Assembly: GCA_002350805.1 (NCBI GenBank) | Contig: DEFO01000022.1 | Coordinates: forward strand, 1 to 46,026 | Source: Prevotella sp. UBA2850 | Lineage (GTDB): Bacteria > Bacteroidota > Bacteroidia > Bacteroidales > Bacteroidaceae | Reading direction: 5' to 3' | DNA: 46,026 nt | In this document: positions 23,622-31,777 of the stretch, piece by piece | Layout of the letters: every line of letters begins with the position of its first letter | Position numbering within the stretch: the first letter of the stretch is position 1 | The notes under the pieces: model-generated | Database searches by the model: none | Seen by the model: the letters and a program-made list of their open reading frames with translations, nothing else | Told to the model about the DNA's origin: nothing | Made by a program: the position numbers and the translations under genes

Positions 23622-24131
23622 ATGATACAGCAAGAGGAAGTCTACAAAATAGGTCGTCTGGGCAAGCCCCACGGTGTGAAGGGAGAACTGTCGTTCCTCT
23701 TCGACGACGATGTGTTCGACCGCACCGACGCCGACTATCTGGTGCTGTGCATCGACGGCATCCTCGTCCCCTTCTTCATTGAGGAATACCGCTTCCGCAG
23801 CGCTGAGACGGCACTCATGAAGTTCTGCGACATCGACACGCTGGAGCAGGCCCGCGAACTGACGGGCTGCGACGTGTTCTTCCCGCGCAGCCTCTCCGAC
23901 GACGACGGCGAGATGATGAGCTGGGCAGAGATCGTGGGCTATTCGCTGGTCGACGCCCATACCGGCAAGGTGGCAGGGAAGATAGCCTCCGTAGACGATT
24001 CCACCATCAACATCCTCTTCGAACTGGAAGACGGGAAGCTGATTCCTGCCAGCGAGGAACTGATTGCCGATGTGGACCGCGACGGGCGGGTGATCACCAT
24101 TGAACTGCCCGACGGGATTTTGGAACTTTAA
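23622..24131 (+). CDS. rimM: Ribosome maturation factor RimM
   Basis: 169 residues that help 30S head maturation by binding S19 and 16S rRNA. The N-terminal beta-barrel begins YKIGRLGKPHGVKGELSF, the standard RimM start. The C-terminal PRC barrel includes LVDAHTGKVAGKIASVDD and LIPASEELIADVDRDGRVI. Usually rimM sits next to trmD or rpsP; here, as in other Bacteroidota, it lies between murA and dxr with only 16 bases before dxr. Confidence 0.97.
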   Translation: MIQQEEVYKIGRLGKPHGVKGELSFLFDDDVFDRTDADYLVLCIDGILVPFFIEEYRFRSAETALMKFCDIDTLEQARELTGCDVFFPRSLSDDDGEMMSWAEIVGYSLVDAHTGKVAGKIASVDDSTINILFELEDGKLIPASEELIADVDRDGRVITIELPDGILEL

Positions 24132-24147
24132 TGTATAGAAGAAAGAA

Positions 24148-25302
24148 ATGAAAAAACAAATAGCCATTCTGGGCAGTACAGGCTCTATCGGCACGCAGGC
24201 CCTGCAAGTGATTGAAGAGCATAGCGACCTGTACGAGGTGTACTGCCTGACAGCCAACAACAAAGTGGAACTGCTGGCCGAGCAGGCCCGGAAGTGGAAG
24301 CCTGCCGCCGTGGTCATCGCCAACGAGGCGCACTACGACCGTCTGAAGGAACTGCTGGCCGACCTGCCCGACATCAAGGTGTATGCAGGTGCCGATGCCC
24401 TCGACCAGATTGTAGAGGCACAGCCTATCGACATGGTGCTCACGGCCATGGTGGGGTTTGCCGGACTCTCGCCCACCATCCATGCCATCAAGGCACGTAA
24501 GACCATCTGCCTGGCCAACAAGGAGACGCTGGTGGTCGCCGGCGAGCTCATCTGCAGCCTGGCACAGCAGTATCACAATGCCATCCTGCCCGTCGACAGC
24601 GAGCACTCGGCCATTTTCCAGTGTCTCGTCGGTGAGGACCACAACGAGATAGAGAAGATTCTGCTCACCGCCAGCGGCGGACCCTTCCGTCTGATGAGCC
24701 ACGAGCAGCTGGCCACCGTCACCAAGGCCGATGCCCTGCGCCATCCTACGTGGGACATGGGCGCCAAGATTACCATCGACAGCGCCACCATGATGAATAA
24801 GGGATTTGAGGTCATCGAGGCCAAGTGGCTCTTCGGCGTGGAACCCTCGCAGATACAGGTACTGGTGCATCCGCAGAGCATCGTACACAGTGCCGTCCAG
24901 TTCCGCGACGGAGCCGTCAAGGCACAGCTGGGCGTGCCCGACATGCGGCTCCCCATCCAGTATGCCTTCTCGTTCCCCGAGCGCCTCTCGCTCACCAGCG
25001 AACGCCTCGACCTTTTTCAGCATCCCCTGGAGTTCTTCGAGCCCGACCTGAAGAAATTCCGCTGCCTGGCTCTTGCCTTCGAGGCCATCAGCCAGGGCGG
25101 CAACATGCCCTGCATCGTGAATGCCGCCAACGAGGTGGTGAACAGGGCTTTCCTCGAGGACCGCTGCGGATTCCTGCAGATGAGCGACATCATCGAGAAG
25201 ACCATGCAGCGGGTGGCATTCGTGAAGACGCCTTCGTACGACACCTATGTGGCTACCGACCATGAGGCACGGCGCGTGGCCATGGAATTGCTGAACCAAT
25301 AA
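24148..25302 (+). CDS. dxr: 1-deoxy-D-xylulose 5-phosphate reductoisomerase
   Basis: 384 residues. It makes 2-C-methyl-D-erythritol 4-phosphate with NADPH, the second step of the MEP isoprenoid pathway. The NADPH site is AILGSTGSIGTQALQVIEEH. Substrate and metal residues sit in LPVDSEHSAIFQC, LTASGGPF and WDMGAKITIDSATMMNKGFE. VHPQSIVHSAVQF and NAANEVVNRAF complete the family pattern. It is followed by rseP, a pairing found in many bacteria. Confidence 0.98.
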   Translation: MKKQIAILGSTGSIGTQALQVIEEHSDLYEVYCLTANNKVELLAEQARKWKPAAVVIANEAHYDRLKELLADLPDIKVYAGADALDQIVEAQPIDMVLTAMVGFAGLSPTIHAIKARKTICLANKETLVVAGELICSLAQQYHNAILPVDSEHSAIFQCLVGEDHNEIEKILLTASGGPFRLMSHEQLATVTKADALRHPTWDMGAKITIDSATMMNKGFEVIEAKWLFGVEPSQIQVLVHPQSIVHSAVQFRDGAVKAQLGVPDMRLPIQYAFSFPERLSLTSERLDLFQHPLEFFEPDLKKFRCLALAFEAISQGGNMPCIVNAANEVVNRAFLEDRCGFLQMSDIIEKTMQRVAFVKTPSYDTYVATDHEARRVAMELLNQ

Positions 25303-25366
25303 ATAAAAGCATCAAAAAAACGAATCAACAAAACAGAAACAGACAATTATCACCTAGTAACAAACG

Positions 25367-26776
25367 ATGGAAATATTTATGATCCGATTGCTGCAGTTCA
25401 TTCTGGCAATCTCGCTCTTGGTCCTGCTCCATGAGGGCGGCCACTTCTTCTTCAGCAAGCTCTTCGGTGTGCGGGTAGAGAAATTCTTCATCTTCTTCGA
25501 CCTCGGCATCGGCAAGTGGAGCGGCAAACTACTGAAGTTCAAACCTAAAAATAGCGACACCGAATATGGCATGGGATGGCTCCCGCTGGGCGGCTACTGC
25601 AAGATAGCAGGCATGATTGACGAGAGCTTCGACACCGAGCAGATGAAACAGCCCGTGCAGTCGTGGGAGTTCCGCTCGAAGCCCGCCTGGCAGCGCCTGC
25701 TCATCATGATTGGCGGCGTGCTCGTCAACTTCCTGCTCGCCCTCTTCATCTATTCCATGATCCTCTTCTACTGGGGCGACACCTATATCGCCGCCAAGGA
25801 CATGACCTACGGAATGAAGTTCAACAGCGAGGCAAAAGCACTCGGATTCCGCGACGGCGACATCCTGCTGGGCACCGACAAGCGCCCGTTCAAGGACTTC
25901 AGTGTCGATATGTTCCGCGACCTTTCGTCGGCAACGCGCGTCGACCTCATCCGCGACGGTAAGCAGATGAGCCTGCCCCTGCCAGGGGAAATCAGCCTGC
26001 TCGACATGCTCAAGGCCAACCCCTCGTTCGCACGTCCCTTCGTGCCTGCAGTGGTCGACACCGTACTGCCCAACACCCCGGCAGCCAGCTACGGACTGGC
26101 CAAGGGCGACACCATCAAGGCCATCAACGGCGTTGCCGTAGATTCACAAAACGAGCTGACTTTCGAACTCGGACGACTGGAGGACATGATGACGGCCGCC
26201 AAGACTCATGCCGACAGCATGCGCATACGTACTGCCACCATCGTCATTGCCCGCAATACACAGTTGTCTGACTGGAAGGCCTCTCATATCGACACGGTCA
26301 AGACCGTGCTTACACCTGATCTGAAGTTCGGCTTCGCCCCCAAGGCCCTCAACCAGATGTACAAGCCCACACACGTAGACTACGGATTCCTCGAGAGCCT
26401 GCCCGCAGGTGTCAAATATGGTATTGCCGTGCTCAAAGGCTACGTCGACGACATGAAGTATGTCTTCACGGCCGACGGTGCCAAGTCGCTCGGCGGTTTC
26501 GGAGCCATCGGAAGCCTCTTCCCCGCCACGTGGGACTGGTATCTCTTCTGGAAGATGACGGCCTTCCTCAGCATCATCCTGGCCTTCATGAACATTCTTC
26601 CCATTCCAGCCCTCGACGGTGGTCATGTGCTCTTCCTGCTCTACGAGATCATCACCCGCCGCAAGCCCAGCGAGAATTTCATGATCAAAGCCGAATATGT
26701 AGGCTTTGGCATCCTCATCCTCCTCATGCTCGTGGCCAACCTCAACGACATCCTGCGCTGGCTCGGCTATCTGTAG
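25367..26776 (+). CDS. rseP: RIP metalloprotease RseP (site-2 protease)
   Basis: 469 residues, inner-membrane zinc protease that cuts anti-sigma factors or signal-peptide remnants within the membrane. The first helix carries the zinc motif HEGGH (His22, Glu23, His26), and the third metal ligand is Asp417 in PALDGGHVLF near the end. Between them lie PDZ-like domains (AASYGLAKGDTIKAINGVAV) in the periplasm. An alternative Met at 25379 would remove only four residues. It is the last gene of the tsaB run, followed by a strong terminator at 26842-26883. Confidence 0.96.
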   Translation: MEIFMIRLLQFILAISLLVLLHEGGHFFFSKLFGVRVEKFFIFFDLGIGKWSGKLLKFKPKNSDTEYGMGWLPLGGYCKIAGMIDESFDTEQMKQPVQSWEFRSKPAWQRLLIMIGGVLVNFLLALFIYSMILFYWGDTYIAAKDMTYGMKFNSEAKALGFRDGDILLGTDKRPFKDFSVDMFRDLSSATRVDLIRDGKQMSLPLPGEISLLDMLKANPSFARPFVPAVVDTVLPNTPAASYGLAKGDTIKAINGVAVDSQNELTFELGRLEDMMTAAKTHADSMRIRTATIVIARNTQLSDWKASHIDTVKTVLTPDLKFGFAPKALNQMYKPTHVDYGFLESLPAGVKYGIAVLKGYVDDMKYVFTADGAKSLGGFGAIGSLFPATWDWYLFWKMTAFLSIILAFMNILPIPALDGGHVLFLLYEIITRRKPSENFMIKAEYVGFGILILLMLVANLNDILRWLGYL

Positions 26777-26841
26777 GCTGTTTGCAGGAGTGGGCTAATG
26801 AGCAGGCTGGGCGAAGAGAATGCGCCTGCCGCTCATAGCGC

Positions 26842-26883
26842 GAACGGACAATAGCTTTCAAATAAGAAGGCTATTGTCCGTTC
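26842..26883 (+). terminator. Terminator after rseP
   Basis: Perfect 14-bp stem GAACGGACAATAGC (26842-26855) with GCTATTGTCCGTTC (26870-26883), 14-base loop, followed by ACCTTTTATATTT. Confidence 0.8.
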
Positions 26884-26893
26884 ACCTTTTATA

Positions 26894-27026
26894 TTTACGC
26901 CCATCCATTCCCGTTTACTCCCATCCATTCCCGTTTACTCCCATCCATTCCCGTTTAACCTCCATCCATTCCTCTTACCGTCCAACCGTTCCCTTTACCG
27001 TCCGTCCATTCCCTTTAACGTCCATC
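26894..27026. repeat. 20-bp tandem repeat array (about 6.5 units)
   Basis: Units of TTTACTCCCATCCATTCCCG, near-perfect in the first three and degenerating toward CCGTCCATTCCCTTTA. It lies between the rseP terminator and the next gene and has no stable frame. The rest of 27027-27176 is leader of the next gene, with a possible promoter box TTACTTTG around 27122-27129. Confidence 0.88.
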
Positions 27027-27176
27027 ACGGAATACTCCCCCTTCTGGTTTCCCCGCAAAACATTAGGGAAAATCCTCTTCCACTTTAGGCATAATCCCTT
27101 TCACAGATGCGAAAAAATCGCTTACTTTGCCAACGAGAACAAGAAACAGAAGTAGAACCATTTAAAAAGTACGACT

Positions 27177-27872
27177 ATGAAGAAGATGATCACCATGGCA
27201 GTTCTGATGACGATAGCCATCACTGCTTCAGCAATGACTTACAACGAGGCTCGCCACGAGGCTCTCTTCCTCTCCGACAAGATGGCCTACGAGCTCAACC
27301 TCAGCAGCGCACAGTACGAGGATGTCTATGAGATCAATCTCGACTACCTGCTCTGCGTGAACCACAGTGCCGACCTCTTCGGCATCTACTGGGAGCGTCG
27401 TAATGCCGACCTGCGCTTCGTGCTCACCAGCTGGCAGTACGACCGCTATATGGCCACATCCTACTTCTTCCGCCCGCTTTCGTGGGTAAAGAGCAGTTGG
27501 GTGTTCTCTGTCTACAGTCACTATGCCGCAGGGCGTCTGTTCAACGCGCACCCCAAGGTGTATGTCAGCTACCGTGGCGGTCACAACCGTCTCAGCAGCA
27601 GCCACTATGCCCACCGTGCCGTTAACAAGCCCGCCGTGAATGTCGTCAACCACACTGTTCATATTGGCAAGCCCATGGCCGCTGTCGGTAAGACAACGAC
27701 CGCCGGAGCCCGCCGCACTGGCACCATCAACAGCGCTCCGGTCAACACCAGAAACACTCGTGGTTCGGCAAACATCGGCAGCGTCTCGCACAGCAACAGC
27801 CGCTCAGTGTCTGCAGCCACTGGCACCCGCACCGGAACTTCCGCTCACGGAAACTTCGGAGGACGGAGATAA
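27177..27872 (+). CDS. Secreted protein of unknown function
   Basis: 231 residues, not recognised beyond a Bacteroidales-type secreted protein. The signal peptide is MKKMITMAVLMTIAITASAM. Residues about 20-150 form a mostly helical, Tyr- and Trp-rich domain (ALFLSDKMAYELNLSSAQ, YEINLDYLLCVNHSADLFG, RNADLRFVLTSWQYDRY). The LNLSSAQYEDVYEINLDYL stretch recalls the LTxxQ helices of Spy/CpxP-like periplasmic proteins, though only loosely. The last about 80 residues are low-complexity, rich in Thr, Ser, Gly, Asn and Arg and with a positive charge. It is monocistronic, with a terminator at 27909-27941. A role in periplasmic or envelope homeostasis is a guess. Confidence 0.8.
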   Translation: MKKMITMAVLMTIAITASAMTYNEARHEALFLSDKMAYELNLSSAQYEDVYEINLDYLLCVNHSADLFGIYWERRNADLRFVLTSWQYDRYMATSYFFRPLSWVKSSWVFSVYSHYAAGRLFNAHPKVYVSYRGGHNRLSSSHYAHRAVNKPAVNVVNHTVHIGKPMAAVGKTTTAGARRTGTINSAPVNTRNTRGSANIGSVSHSNSRSVSAATGTRTGTSAHGNFGGRR

Positions 27873-27908
27873 TCTGCAACCAACACTCCAACATAACAAT
27901 CCATCAAA

Positions 27909-27941
27909 CGAGAGCCTGCGCACCATTCGCGCAGGCTCTCG
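27909..27941 (+). terminator. Terminator after the secreted protein gene
   Basis: Perfect 13-bp stem CGAGAGCCTGCGC (27909-27921) with GCGCAGGCTCTCG (27929-27941), 7-base loop, followed by TCTTTCATT. Confidence 0.85.
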
Positions 27942-27986
27942 TCTTTCATTCGTCCCGTAAGGTTGTCAACCAGCTGGTGCAAATAC

Positions 27987-28031
27987 GAACAGGAGGTGAA
28001 CAACTCTCTGACGAGCGTTCACCTCCTGTTC
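27987..28031 (-). terminator. Long hairpin, probable terminator of the small-protein gene
   Basis: Perfect 15-bp stem GAACAGGAGGTGAAC (27987-28001) with its complement at 28017-28031, 15-base loop. It lies 23 bases beyond the stop of the minus-strand small gene. The T-run after it is weak on either strand, so it may act as an RNA-stabilising hairpin instead. Confidence 0.55.
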
Positions 28032-28054
28032 GATGAAGATATCTTTTCAAATGT

Positions 28055-28234
28055 TTACTCCCATTCCTCCCAGAGATTGTTCTTTTTCGAGAATACCTCA
28101 ATATCATCACCCTCAGCTTCGCCGATGGGCTGGTGGGTGCCGTCAACTCCCCAACTGGTCTCAAGCATCTGTTGCATCAGCTCAGGAGTCTCAACCATTT
28201 CAATTTCCGGTTTGATATATTTTTTCTGTTTCAT
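28055..28234 (-). CDS. Small acidic protein, KKYxxPE-type N-terminus
   Basis: 59 residues, beginning MKQKKYIKPEIEMVETPELM, then QQMLETSWGVDG and an acidic, Trp-containing tail (NNLWEEWE). No signal peptide or membrane helix. The start is supported by a strong Shine-Dalgarno AGGAGG seven bases upstream, which is unusual in this phylum and in this window. Short proteins with a K-x-Y-x-x-P-E start followed by a leucine or methionine-rich segment and a Ser-Trp or Ser-Pro turn recur in Prevotella-like genomes and are annotated as hypothetical. A leader-plus-core layout (peptide precursor) is possible, but no maturation enzyme is nearby. Confidence 0.65.
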   Translation of the reverse strand: MKQKKYIKPEIEMVETPELMQQMLETSWGVDGTHQPIGEAEGDDIEVFSKKNNLWEEWE

Positions 28235-28248
28235 GACAGGTTCCTCCT

Positions 28249-28518
28249 TTATTTTACAATCCATTTTTTGCCATTCACCATGTAGATACCCTTCGGAAGT
28301 TGGTTCATCTCCTCGGTAGTGCCTACTTTTCTGCCGCTTATGTCATAGATGACGTTATGGTCTGCTCTCTCCATCACAGGCATACCATCGATGCTTGTCG
28401 TATCATCGTATATGCCATTAATCGAAATCTTCTTCGATGCAGCTGTAGAGTTCACGTCAGTAATCCATCCACGGAAGCCCTTGATGTTGGTTCCTGATTT
28501 CAGGAAATACATCATCAT
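28249..28518 (-). pseudogene. C-terminal remnant of a large secreted protein
   Basis: 89 residues that look like the end of a much larger exported protein. There is no signal peptide, and the C-terminus has the Bacteroidales secreted-protein ending: VIYDISGRKV followed by LPKGIYMVNGKKWIVK, of the type VYDLSGRRV...LPKGIYIVNGKK. Upstream in the same frame a TAA occurs inside the palindromic repeat array (28527 onward), so the 5' part of the gene is missing exactly where the repeat begins. The remnant ends 14 bases before the small KKYxxPE gene on the same strand. It could still be translated from the ATG run at 28518, but I infer it is decayed. Confidence 0.7.
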
Positions 28519-28526
28519 CAGCTGCG

Positions 28527-28651
28527 TTGCAATTAGGCATTAATTACGTTGTAATTAGGCATTAATTAGCATGTAATTAGGCATTAATTAGCATGTAATT
28601 AGGCATTAATTAGAGTGTAATTAGTCGACTAATTGCAACCCTTCCAGGCAT
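28527..28651. repeat. Palindromic 22-bp repeat array, copy 2, with GCAACCCTTCCAGGC module
   Basis: Four units start at 28531, 28553, 28575 and 28597 (22-base period), core AATTAGGCATTAATT with spacers such as AGCATGT. It then decays to TAATTAG and is followed at 28631-28651 by a module containing GCAACCCTTCCAGGC. Positions 28527-28567 match 19-59 inverted without a mismatch. The module recurs inverted at 45993-46013. The rest of 28652-28790 is the leader and promoter of the next operon. Confidence 0.92.
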
Positions 28652-28748
28652 GAATTGGAAACGAGTGCGCATGGAGGCACATTTTGGGTCTTATGAACAA
28701 TGTGGTTGAAGTAGTTTTTGCCTCTCCTTCAATAAAACTGCAAAAAAA

Positions 28749-28779
28749 TTGGAGGAATTGGAATTATTGTGTACTTTTG
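28749..28779 (+). promoter_or_regulatory. Promoter of the DUF1573-GH3-GH92 operon
   Basis: TTG (28749-28751), 20-base spacer, TACTTTTG (28772-28779), then 11 bases to the ATG at 28791. This is the only good promoter seen before the seven-gene run to 39746. Confidence 0.65.
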
Positions 28780-28790
28780 CATGATGAGCT

Positions 28791-29264
28791 ATGAAACGAT
28801 TATTCTACATGCAATTTTACGGATGGGTGGCCGTCGGCATAGCGTTGCTGGCCTCGTGCGGTCGGCATTCTGCTGAGCCAAGCAGGATGACGGCTGCCGA
28901 CTCGGCGTATGTCAGTCAGTCGCTCGCCCGGGAGGCGGTACGAACGGACTGTTTTGTCACTACCGATACGCTCTACGACTTTGGCACGCTGACCGATACG
29001 GCGGCAGTGAGCCATCGTTTTGTGTTCGTCAACAAAGGAAAGCAGCCCGTGGTCATCGATACCGTCATCAGCCATTGCAACTGTACGTCGGTTGCCTACG
29101 ACGGTCGGCCGGTGCCAGTGGGCGGACAGGGCAGCGTGACGGTGACCTACACACCATTGGTCGGCCGCGGCTCGTTTTACAAGACGCTGCGTGTGATGCT
29201 CAATGGTGGTGCGCAATATGCACTGGTGGCGGTGAAGGGAAAAGTTGAAAGAAACGACAAATGA
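28791..29264 (+). CDS. DUF1573 domain lipoprotein
   Basis: 157 residues. A signal peptide ends in the lipobox LLASC (Cys23), so the protein is lipid-anchored in the envelope. The mature part is a single immunoglobulin-like DUF1573 domain: YDFGTLTDTAAVSHRFVFVN, KGKQPVVIDTVISHCNCTSV (the Cys-Asn-Cys-Thr turn is typical), VPVGGQGSVTVTYTP and the closing TLRVMLNGG strand. Function of the family is unknown; it is frequent near Bacteroidota glycan loci and surface structures. It starts the operon with GH3 77 bases downstream. Confidence 0.9.
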   Translation: MKRLFYMQFYGWVAVGIALLASCGRHSAEPSRMTAADSAYVSQSLAREAVRTDCFVTTDTLYDFGTLTDTAAVSHRFVFVNKGKQPVVIDTVISHCNCTSVAYDGRPVPVGGQGSVTVTYTPLVGRGSFYKTLRVMLNGGAQYALVAVKGKVERNDK

Positions 29265-29341
29265 TGATGACAGCTCAGGAGTAGGTGAAAACGCCTGTAC
29301 AGTTGTTATTATTTATGGTCAAAGGAAAAACAATACAGATC

Positions 29342-31750
29342 ATGAAAAAACAGATATTGATAGGTTGCTTGCTGTTTGGGGCATCGCTGTGCTTTGCGGC
29401 CCAACAAGTGCCATATAAGGACAAGACGCTGCCGGTGGAGGTGCGTGTGAACGACCTGCTGCAGCGGATGACGCTCGAGGAAAAGGTCGGACAGACTCTT
29501 TGCCTGCTGGGCTGGGACTCGTATGTCATTCATCAGAGGGTGCAAGAGGCAAAGCTCAAGGTTCAAGGTTCAAAGCTCAAGGCTCAAGGATCAAAGTTCA
29601 AAGGCAAGTCGGCAGTGACGGTCTCCGAGAAGTTCATGCGCGAGGTGGACAGCCTGCATGTGGGCGCTTATTGGGGTGTTTACCGTGCCGACCCATGGAC
29701 GAGGAAGACGCTGGCCAACGGACTGACACCTGCACTCGCGGCCGAGGCCGGCAATGCCATGCAGCGCTATGCCCTGGAGAAGACCCGTCTGGGCATTCCC
29801 ATCTTCCTGGCTGAGGAGGCACCCCACGGACACATGGCCATTGGAACCACCGTCTTTCCCACGGGTTTGGGCATGGCAGCCACCTTCGACCGTGCGTTGA
29901 TGCGCGAGGTGGGCCGTGCCATCGGCAAGGAGATACGCCTGCAGGGCGGCCATATCAGCTACGGACCGGTGCTCGACCTGGTGCGCGACCCGCGCTGGAG
30001 TCGTGTGGAAGAGACTTTCGGCGAAGACCCCGTGCTCGCCGGCGAGATGGGAGCAGCCCTCATCGAGGGTCTGGGCGGTGGCCAGTTGTCGCAACCCTAC
30101 AGCACCCTGCCTACGCTGAAGCACTTCCTGGCCTACGGTGCCACGGAGGGCGGACAGAACGGCAACCCCACCAATATGGGTATGCGCGACCTGCACGAGA
30201 GTTTCCTGCCGCCGTTCCGGCGTGCAATAGAGGCCGGCGCACTGTCGGTGATGACCTCCTACAACTCGATGGACGGCATTCCCTGTACGGCCAACAGCTA
30301 TCTGCTGCGCGACGTGCTGCACCGTGACTGGGGCTTCCGCGGGTTTGTGGTGAGCGACCTCTATAGCATCGACGGCATGTGGGAGACCCATCATGTGGCC
30401 GAGACACTGGAGGAAGCTGCTGTGCTGGCCGCCAATGCCGGAGTGGAGATGGACCTGGGCGGCAAGGCTTACGCCCTGCTCATCGGTGCTGTCAGGGAAG
30501 GCCGGCTGAAAGAGTCGGTGCTCGACGAGGCCGTGCGCCGCATCCTGACCATGAAGTTTGAGATGGGCCTGTTTGACCATCCCTACGTTCATCCGCAAGA
30601 GGCAGCCCAGCAGGTGCATACTGCCGACCATGTGGCCTTGGCCCGCAAGGTGGCGCAAGAGAGCATCACGCTGTTGCAGAACCGCCACCACACCCTGCCG
30701 CTGAAGAAAGACGTGCGTGTGGCCGTGGTGGGTCCGAATGCCGACAACCGGTATAACATGCTGGGCGACTATACCGCTCCACAGCCCGACGAGAAGGTGA
30801 AGACCGTGCTCGACGGTGTGAGGGCTAAACTGCCGGAGGGACAAGTGGAATATGTGAAGGGTTGCGCCATTCGCGACACCAGCAGCAACGACATCAGCGA
30901 GGCTGTAGAGGCAGCTCGTCGTGCCGACGTGGTGGTGGCTGTGGTCGGTGGTTCCAGTGCGCGCGACTTCAAGACCGAATACAAAGAGACCGGCGCTGCT
31001 GTGACCGACAGCAAGACCGTGAGCGACATGGAGTGCGGCGAGGGCTTCGACCGGGCCACACTCGACCTGTTGGGTATGCAGAGCCGCCTGCTCGACGCCC
31101 TGCGCCAGACGGGCAAGCCGTTGGTGGTGGTATATATCGAGGGCCGTCCCATGTTGAAGAACTGGGCCACCGAGCATGCCGATGCGTTGCTGACGGCCTA
31201 TTACCCCGGCGAGCAGGGCGGCATGGCTGTGGCCGATGTGTTGTTCGGCGACTACAATCCTGCCGGCCGTCTGTCGGTGTCGGTACCGCGCAGTGTGGGA
31301 CAGCTGCCCGTCTATTATAACCGGAAGAACCCCGTGGGACACGACTATGTGGAGATGCCCGTCACGCCGCTCTATGCCTTTGGCTACGGGCTGAGCTACA
31401 GTGATTTTGCCTATAGCAACCTGCAAATCGGCGAGCAGGCCGGCGGTCGGTATGCGGTGAGTTTCGACATCCGTAACACCAGTCGTGTAGACGGCGACGA
31501 GGTAGCCCAGCTCTATGTGCGCGATGAGGTGGCATCGGTGGTGCAGCCCAACCGCCAGCTGAAGCATTTCGAGCGAGTGCATCTGAAAGCCGGCGAGACA
31601 CGCCGCGTGACATTTGTGCTGACAAGGAATGACCTCGAGGTGGTGACAGCCAGTCTGCAGCGCGTCGTTGAGCCTGGCGAGTTCACGGTGATGGTGGGCA
31701 GTGCGTCGGACGACATCAGGCTGGAAGGAAAGATGAGCGTAAAACAATAA
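29342..31750 (+). CDS. GH3 beta-glucosidase/beta-xylosidase
   Basis: 802 residues with signal peptide (MKKQILIGCLLFGASLCFAA), probably periplasmic. GH3 layout: N-terminal TIM barrel (RMTLEEKVGQTLCLLGWD, IPIFLAEEAPHGHM, SYGPVLDLVRDPRWSRVEET), nucleophile Asp339 in GFVVSDLYSIDGM, alpha/beta sandwich (VAVVGPNADN, PLVVVYIEGRPM, YYPGEQGGMAVADVLFGDYN) and fibronectin III-like C-terminal domain (EVAQLYVRD, LKHFERVHLKAGETRRV). The exact beta-linked sugar cannot be read from sequence. Start chosen at 29342 to place the signal peptide first. Residues 71-88 (KLKVQGSKLKAQGSKFKG) are encoded by a simple repeat inserted in frame in a loop before the barrel. Confidence 0.94.
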   Translation: MKKQILIGCLLFGASLCFAAQQVPYKDKTLPVEVRVNDLLQRMTLEEKVGQTLCLLGWDSYVIHQRVQEAKLKVQGSKLKAQGSKFKGKSAVTVSEKFMREVDSLHVGAYWGVYRADPWTRKTLANGLTPALAAEAGNAMQRYALEKTRLGIPIFLAEEAPHGHMAIGTTVFPTGLGMAATFDRALMREVGRAIGKEIRLQGGHISYGPVLDLVRDPRWSRVEETFGEDPVLAGEMGAALIEGLGGGQLSQPYSTLPTLKHFLAYGATEGGQNGNPTNMGMRDLHESFLPPFRRAIEAGALSVMTSYNSMDGIPCTANSYLLRDVLHRDWGFRGFVVSDLYSIDGMWETHHVAETLEEAAVLAANAGVEMDLGGKAYALLIGAVREGRLKESVLDEAVRRILTMKFEMGLFDHPYVHPQEAAQQVHTADHVALARKVAQESITLLQNRHHTLPLKKDVRVAVVGPNADNRYNMLGDYTAPQPDEKVKTVLDGVRAKLPEGQVEYVKGCAIRDTSSNDISEAVEAARRADVVVAVVGGSSARDFKTEYKETGAAVTDSKTVSDMECGEGFDRATLDLLGMQSRLLDALRQTGKPLVVVYIEGRPMLKNWATEHADALLTAYYPGEQGGMAVADVLFGDYNPAGRLSVSVPRSVGQLPVYYNRKNPVGHDYVEMPVTPLYAFGYGLSYSDFAYSNLQIGEQAGGRYAVSFDIRNTSRVDGDEVAQLYVRDEVASVVQPNRQLKHFERVHLKAGETRRVTFVLTRNDLEVVTASLQRVVEPGEFTVMVGSASDDIRLEGKMSVKQ
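29552..29603. repeat. GGTTCAAAGCTCAA-type repeat inserted in frame in the GH3 gene
   Basis: About five degenerate units of AAGGTTCAAAGCTC / AAGGATCAAAGTTC. The same kind of repeat, on the other strand, is in noncoding DNA at 17482-17502 (TTGAACCTTGAATTTTGAAC). It adds about 18 Lys/Gln/Gly/Ser-rich residues without shifting the frame. Confidence 0.85.
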
Positions 31751-31777
31751 AAACAAGAAACTTGTAATAAGAGAGAT

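Noticed and set aside
26820..27155. 111-codon frame across the 20-bp tandem array
   Set aside because: Repeat translation (SIHS/PFPFTP) that overlaps the rseP terminator.
28527..28651. Possible CRISPR array
   Set aside because: Spacing is 22 bases with only a few variable bases between palindromic cores, far too short for spacers, and no cas genes are present.
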